From Gossypium raimondii (taxonomy: Eukaryota > Streptophyta > Magnoliopsida > Malvales > Malvaceae), in contig NC_068571.1 in NCBI RefSeq assembly GCF_025698545.1, forward strand, positions 35,063,733 to 35,127,732: DNA of 64,000 nucleotides. The letters are read 5' to 3'. Position 1 is the stretch's first letter, and each line of letters starts with the position of its first letter. Made by a program: the position numbers and the translations under genes. Shown piece after piece: positions 58,216-64,000 of the stretch. The notes beneath the pieces are model-generated. The model saw nothing but the letters and a program-made list of their open reading frames with translations, was not told the DNA's origin and did no database searches.

Positions 58216-59605
58216 AAGGTTCTGCTTGTTTCCGGAAAATGTTTTCTGCATTTCTCTTTGTTTATTTCATGGAAATCAACTTGGTCAACGGAAAATGACT
58301 TATAGGTCAATGAAGAATAAGCCATTTTTATTGGTAAATGACTTACCCTTTTTAAAAGTGTAAGTCATTCTTCACAAAATAGCTATTTTATGGGTGATTT
58401 TATTTTTATATAAAAATTAACTTAAGTGAAGCTTAATATTATTATATTAATAATAAATTTTATTTTAAAAATATTTAAAATTAATAAAATATAAATATAA
58501 AATATCATAATTTTAATATTATTAAGCATACATATTTAATTATTTCTATTTAATCATATAATAAATTATTAATATAATTTATTATTTTAATAAATTATTT
58601 AAGATTTAAATTTTATTTTAATAATAAATTTTAAAATTAATAATTTTAAATAATATTCTTCATATATTATTAAAAATTATTCAAAATTAATATTTTAATA
58701 ATAAATATTTATTACAATTATAAATATATTAATAATAAATGTTTTGTAGTATAAAGGTTAAAATATGTCATAAGCCTATGTACTCTTCACAAATTTGAAT
58801 TTAGTCCATGTAATTTTATTTTCAAGAATTTAGTCCCTCTACTTTTTCAGATTTAAAATCAAGTCTAATTGATAACATTGTTATTTTGTTTTTGTCAATT
58901 TTGTTGATGTCACATTTTAAATAAAAATGCTCGATATTTATGTAACTAAAAATGACATTATAATAAATATGAATTTAACAAAATAATTTTACTAATGCTA
59001 ACAACTGAACTTGAATTTTGATATCTAAAAAGTAGGACTAACTAAAATAAAAGTACATGAATTTAATTTCAAATTTACAAAGAGTACAAGGACTTATGAC
59101 ATATTTTAACCTAGTATAAAATATGAATATTTTAATTATATAAATATGAGTATTTGTTTAAATAGTGCTTAGTTTCATTTATCATTTACAACTCTAATGT
59201 GTCAATATGTACTCTCCTATATGTAATATATGTTTAAATTAAGTTTTAATTAAGCATTATTTATTATTAAGTTTATATAAATATTTTCTTGCTATAAAAT
59301 AAGTTTCAATTGTTAAAAGGAAATTGCACTATAATATTTTATAACAAATATTTCTATGTCGTGTTTATTTTACAAAGAACAATGTAAAATATAAAATAAA
59401 TTCCATTAAACAATGAAAAGATAAGAAAATCTCAAACGTACGTTTGTTTCATTGAAAACAGTTTTTATGAAATATTTTTAGGAAATCTGCCAAACAATAG
59501 AAAATATTTTATACAGATTCATCAAAACACCAGAAAATATTAGCTTTTTCAGAAAAATAAATTATTTTTCCAGAAACCATTTTCAACGAGACAAACGAAG
59601 CCTAA
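58216..59605. mobile_element. Possible hAT-like non-autonomous element
   Basis: The left edge reads GGTTCTGCTTGTTTCCGGAAAATG; the right edge, reversed, reads GGCTTCGTTTGTCTCGTTGAAAATG. These loosely match as terminal inverted repeats of about 25 bases with more GAAAAT/TTTTCC motifs inside. No 8-bp duplication was found. The 58756 MITE would be nested in it. Confidence 0.3.
58756..59111. mobile_element. Mutator-type MITE with perfect 9-bp duplication
   Basis: A 356-bp non-coding element. The ends are inverted copies starting GGTTAAAATATGTCATAAG on both sides and extending, with mismatches, about 60-100 bases. It is flanked by the identical 9-mer TAGTATAAA (58747-58755 and 59112-59120). Related to the element at 30137-30444. 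Confidence 0.9.
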
Positions 59606-61115
59606 CAGCACATTTGGTTGGGAGGAATGGAATAGGGCTATAATGGAATACAGTTATAATGGAATAGAGCTATAATCAATAATTCGATTCTTTGGTTGAA
59701 TGAAATGGAATAGAGTTGTAATAGTATCTTTGTGTTTGGTTAAATGGAATAGGTGTTGTAATAGCATAAAAGAAAAAGTTGAAATGACCAGAGTACCCTT
59801 AGTAGATTTTTTTTAAATAGATGATTATTGTTATTATTATTAAATTTTAATAGAATTATAATAATAAATAATTTAATCATATTTTAATATAATAATTATT
59901 AAATACTATTTAATAATAGTATTTTATTATTCAATTATTGTTAAATGCTCATATAAATTTAATTTAATTAATATAATTCATAAAAACAATAAAAATAATA
60001 TCTAGAAAATTTTAATATTATAATTAAATGCTAATAATTTAGTAACGTATATTACAAATATATCTAATAGTATAATTAATATATTATTTGTAAAAATATG
60101 ATTTATTTCTAAATAATTTTATAAATATTATGTCAAAAAATAGTATTTGAAAATAAATAATTTAACATTTTATATTTAATAATAAAACATTATTTAACAA
60201 TAAATTTAATTTTCTAAATTTAAAAATAAATCTAAAATTATATTTGAAATTATTTTATTATATATTTTTCTTTTGAATATAACCAATTGGATTTATTTAA
60301 TATAAAATGGAAAAAATACAACCAAACAAAACAAAACAACAAAAGAGCAGCCTTACCGAAAATAAAAAAATAAAAAAGACTATAATAAAGAAAAATAAAT
60401 GCAATAATAAATAAAACCATTAGAGCTTTTTAGAGACCTTAATTAATCCAATTGATCTTAAAACCATTAGAGCTTTCTAGAGATTTTATCTCTTTCTTTT
60501 CTCTAGAGTTTTATCTATTTCTTTCTTTTTCTCTTTCTCCTCTGGTCCTCTTTTTTTCTCATGTATCTTCCTCTCCAAAGCTTTATCTCCACCTACTCTT
60601 TCAATTTTTTTTGCTTAATTTGTCCTAAAAGCTCACCAAAACCTATAGATTCATACATGAAAGTCTCCCCTATGTTAATCTCCCATTGTCCATCACAATT
60701 TTTTTGTCTTTCTGATTTGGGTTATTTTGTTTTGTTTTATTTTTTAAAATTTCGTTACTGGGTTTGGAACATGTAAGAGTGAAGCTGTGAAAACAACATT
60801 GTTGGATGAATTCGAAGTTGGGAAAGCATTTAATCGTAATGATTGGGTTTCAATTTTTATTTCTTCTTATTTTTTCTTCCATAGCTATAATTCATAAACT
60901 GAAATTATGGTTAATATGATGTTTTTAGTTTGGAATATTTTTGAATAAAAAAAATATTTGACGGCTATTCTTTAATTATAGCACGGAATGGATATTCCGT
61001 GAGAGACTGAAATGAGGCCACAATACTACCTGGCCGTTTCACTCATTCAATTAAACTAAATAATGAAATAAAAGGTATAGATGGAATAACTATTCATTCT
61101 AATTGCTGTGAATAA
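59606..61115. other. AT-rich DNA with hAT-like left terminus
   Basis: It begins CACATTTGGTTGGGAGGAAT followed by repeated GGAATAGAG/CTATAATGG motifs to about 59770, as at ends of some plant hAT-type elements, but no matching right end was found. The stretch at 60420-60490 repeats ACCATTAGAGCTTT twice. A 71-residue frame at 60561-60776 has no recognisable domain. Confidence 0.35.
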
Positions 61116-62471
61116 TGTAATAGGCCAATTTTGGCCTGACTAAAAAGCTAATAGCCCATTACTAAACCCAATTAACCCAAGCCTAGATTAAACCCAAATT
61201 AGCCCAAATATTAGCCCATAACAAAAACAAAACAGCAGAAACTTAGAAGCAGCCTCTGTTGCAGCAGTTTCAGCACGCACGTCGCAGTAACCGCCCCGCG
61301 TCCTCGCACAACGCCCACGCCTACAATGAGCCACGAACGACATCAACAAGGGGGGGAGCAAAAGAAAACTTGTAAAAATAATTAGAGGGCTATATAAAGG
61401 AGATTAATCTTTGAAAAAGGGTTGGCAAATTTTGGTATTGAAAATTAAAGGAAATAAAGAGGAAAAATAGAAAAGCAAGGATTTGAGAGGTGATTAATTT
61501 TGTTTTCTGGGATCTTTTATTATTTGATTGTTTTTCTTTTTGTTTGTTTTGTGGTTTTTCTTCCTTCTTTCTAAGAACAAAACACGAAAAGGGTGAGGGG
61601 AGGAGGACTTACCGTTCTGAATCGTCGGAGGGTGTCCCGGATTCATCGACTTCTGGTCGGAAATGGAAAGGATTTGGAGCGAAAGCGAAAAGAGGCTGCG
61701 GCGCAAATCTTCAAATGGCAGAGGGGAAATGAGTTTTGGGTTTTGAAATGGGTTCAAAATGGGCCATTTGCACTATTGGTCCTTTGTTTTTTTTTTGGGT
61801 GATTAAATCAGTTTTTTTTATATTTTTAAATTACGCAATATATTTTAATGCTGTTTTTAGTTCAATCCATGTTGCTGCGCAGTGCTTGAGCGGTTTGGAT
61901 AATTTGCTCTTTTGGTCCTCCTTCTGTTACGCGTGATTTAATTTGCTCCTTTTCTCATTTTTAATTTTCAAATTCAGCCTTTAAATTCTATTTATTTTCA
62001 ACTTAATCCTTAATTTGTTATGTTAAGTTTTTAAATATATTATTAGTATTGTTTATTTGTATCATTATCACTGTATTATTATAAGTACTTTCTATTTTTA
62101 TTATTGTTAATATTATTATACTTTTATATATATATATACGCATATGTATGTTTATGGATATAGGTACATATTTTAAATGGTTTCAAAATATATACACATG
62201 TTTTACATATTTCATTATTACTTTATTTTCTTAGTTTTTTTTATGCATACGTACGTATACTTACATTTTATGATTTTCACATCGTTTTTCATTTTTTTAA
62301 AGAAATCCAAATATATGTTTTTATATGTATATACATACACTAGTCAATATTATTAAATGTATTTCCCGCATGTTTCTTGCATGTATATATATTCACAATT
62401 TATTAATATATTTTGCTTATATTTTTATTTTGTTTATTTGTATTTATTTCTATATTTTTAGATGCCTATAC

Positions 62472-62512
<41 letters not shown>

Positions 62513-63303
62513 ACTTTATTATATACGCTTTGATATATGCATATACATTTTTTAAAATTTATTTATGTACCATATTTTATTTTGTAAAAACATGTACATA
62601 TATAATTTAAATTAAAGTAATGATTTCATATTATGCATCAACATCTTATCATACTTTTAAAGAAAAATATATTTTGATTTTGGTCCAAATACTTAAATCA
62701 TCATTTTTTTTTTAAAAGTTTTTTTAAATATTTGGCAATCATGATTCTCGAGAAAGATCGTGTCCTAACTTACTGGATCGTGATCATTTTTCGATGAATT
62801 TAGAAAAGTATTTATTTTACAATAAATTTGCAATTTTCAAATAAAACCTTATTCTCGGGAATTCAAAATGTCGGGTCCTAACTTACTGGTCGTGACATTT
62901 CGTTATCTCGAAATAAGAATTTCTAAAACAAAAAGAAATATTCGGTATTTTGAAGATTTAAAATATTGTACCCTAACTTACTGGGTGTGGTGTTTTATTT
63001 CTTTGAAATGAGAATGTTTTGTCATTTTAAATCCATTCACGGGTTAAAAATTTCTATTTAAAATCTTTTCAAATTTTCGACATCAAGACATGAAATAATC
63101 AAATTTGATACCGATTTTTGGGCGTCACGAGGGTGCTAACCCTTCCTCGTGCGTAACTGACTCTCGAACCTGTTTTCTCAAATTTTGCAGACCAGAATTG
63201 TTTTTTTGGTGAGCCGATCACACCTTAATAAAGGATCGGTGGCGACTCCAATTTTTGTTTTTAAAGTCGATAACTTATTTTGTTTTCAAAAAATGGTTTG
63301 ACG
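61116..63303 (+). mobile_element. 5' LTR of a Tat/Ogre-type gypsy retrotransposon
   Basis: It starts TGTAATAGGCCAATTTTGG and appears to end at GGTTTGACG before a PBS, about 2.19 kb. The 3' half has features I associate with this lineage: repeated CCTAACTTACTGG blocks (62765, 62879, 62971), CCTTCCTCGTGCGTAACTGA and GATCGGTGGCGACTCC. The PBS, leader and gag start follow in order. The last bases (ACG instead of ACA) look mutated. The left flank is AATAA; the 3' LTR lies outside the window. Confidence 0.7.
61391..61398 (+). promoter_or_regulatory. TATA box of the Tat/Ogre-type LTR
   Basis: TATATAAA in the context AGGGCTATATAAAGGAG, 276 bases into the LTR, a strong plant TATA box in a GC-richer segment. 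Transcription would begin near 61425. Confidence 0.65.
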
Positions 63304-63305
63304 AC

Positions 63306-63323
63306 TTAGCGACTCATTGGGAC
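63306..63323 (+). other. Primer-binding site of the Tat/Ogre-type element
   Basis: TAGCGACTCATTGGGAC corresponds to the TGGCGACTCCACTGGGGAC-type site of this lineage with a few substitutions. A related GGTGGCGACTCC occurs within the LTR at 63239. Confidence 0.55.
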
Positions 63324-63937
63324 TTTCGAGAGTCTAGCCATAAATTGATTATTTGGTATCTTTTTGTCGAGAATTAAAGATTTTTTTTAAACCATGATTT
63401 CCCTTGTGCATTCATTGTTTTTTCATTGTTATATGTTTGCTTGATTAGCTTAAGGATGTTAGCTTATTTGCATTTTTCATTTCATGATCGATTTTACCCT
63501 TCTAAGTGGGAGTGAGAAGCTAGTCCTTCGTGAGGTTTTCACCTCCGTGCAGGGTAGTGGATCGCTTTCGGGATACATCTGTACCTATGTCTTCGTGAGA
63601 TTTTCATCTCCGTGTAGCCATAGGGAAATGTGTCACCCTGAACTGAACTCGGTCTATATGAGCCTATAATGGGTGAAGATCGAGGAATCTGCTGGTTTGG
63701 GTACCTTTACTCTAGAAGCCAAAACCTCATATAGTGAACCTTAGGAACCTACCCTAGGTAGAATTACTTTGAACCTTAGTAGACATCTAATTAGGAGTTT
63801 TTACTATTTCTTGGTTGTATTGTATTTAATTGTTACTGATTTCTTGTGTTTTACTCTGATTGCATGGCATTACAATTACATGGCATTCCATTATAAAGGT
63901 GTTGGTTCATATTCGGTTGCTAAACAGAAAGCTTACC
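63324..63937 (+). other. Untranslated leader of the Tat/Ogre-type element
   Basis: Non-coding leader between PBS and gag. It contains two CTTCGTGAG(G/A)TTTTCA(C/T)CTCCGTG blocks (63527 and 63592), an internal duplication. No upstream reading frame is convincing. Confidence 0.55.
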
Positions 63938-64000
63938 ATGGGAAATGGGTTTCTTGATAGAGTGGAGGACAATGCGGTTGTCCGAACTTGGGCTGAGATG
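63938..64000 (+). CDS. Start of Tat/Ogre-type gag (partial)
   Basis: The ATG at 63938 opens 21 uninterrupted codons to the window edge, including GFLDRVEDNAVVRTWAE. I recognise this as the N-terminus of gag polyproteins in Tat/Ogre-type elements of cotton-like genomes; this is recall, not a search. Gag packages the RNA in cytoplasmic particles. Whether the rest is intact cannot be seen. Confidence 0.6.
   Translation, partial: MGNGFLDRVEDNAVVRTWAEM

Noticed and set aside
61494..61802. Overlapping ORFs of 66-87 residues in the Tat/Ogre-type LTR
   Set aside because: They lie just downstream of the LTR TATA box, overlap on both strands and have no recognised domain; LTR transcript leader is the simpler reading.
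62325..62610. Small hydrophobic ORFs (Ile/Tyr/Phe-rich)
   Set aside because: Products of TA- and T-rich repeats in the LTR, not membrane protein genes.
1..64000. An undescribed defence, toxin or biosynthetic system
   Set aside because: Apart from three host genes, every recognisable coding block belongs to known transposon families; nothing supports a new gene cluster.

Overview
This is a plant nuclear chromosome segment, AT-rich and dominated by transposable elements. It carries a plant-type PPR protein tail, an ankyrin plus RR-TZF CCCH protein and a SIAMESE-related CDK inhibitor. The LTR families (TGTAACACCCC...TGTTACA ends, CACACGG/CCGTGTG arrays, a Tekay-type chromovirus and a Tat/Ogre-type leader) resemble those I associate with cotton (Gossypium, Malvaceae). 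The plant assignment is firm; the genus is an inference from recall, not from a search.

Host genes. (1) 1-264 (+): C-terminal end of a PLS-class PPR protein. (2) 2454-4511 (-): a full-length 685-residue CCCH zinc-finger protein, apparently with a 5'-leader intron. (3) 30998-31321 (+): a 107-residue SIAMESE-related protein. No other intact host gene is supported.

Mobile DNA, left to right. About 9.2-18.5 kb is a decayed two-gene PIF/Harbinger element (transposase plus Myb/SANT ORF1, both minus strand). ORF1 is split by an LTR with a perfect TCTAT target-site duplication, and that LTR holds a second, oppositely oriented LTR of what looks like the same group (ATTGG duplication). 20.5-22.6 kb is an LTR with a PBS-like sequence. 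24.1-27.3 kb is a solo LTR (AACTC duplication). 27.6-28.7 kb resembles a CACTA remnant. MULE-type MITEs lie at 28.8 and 58.8 kb, both with 9-bp duplications.

31.9-55.9 kb is a layered TE block: a LINE RNase H fragment, an inverted LTR fragment, a Tekay-like chromovirus (34.3-48.2 kb) with two solo LTRs inside its pol gene, then a Mutator-like element (48.2-55.6 kb). The MULE carries a DDE transposase on plus and a convergent plant-mobile-domain (PMD) gene on minus, with a degenerate telomere-like array between them. The minus-strand LINE pieces on the two sides of the block may be the halves of one insertion.

61.1-64.0 kb is the LTR, PBS, leader and first 21 gag codons of a Tat/Ogre-type retrotransposon that runs off the window.

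Nearly all TE genes are pseudogenes. Many premature stops lie where their families have Gln, Arg or Trp codons, consistent with C-to-T decay of methylated DNA. I see no CRISPR array, operon or other non-plant system. The most distinctive features are the PMD-carrying MULE, the nested insertion history, and minisatellites with dyad-symmetric cores inside several LTR families.
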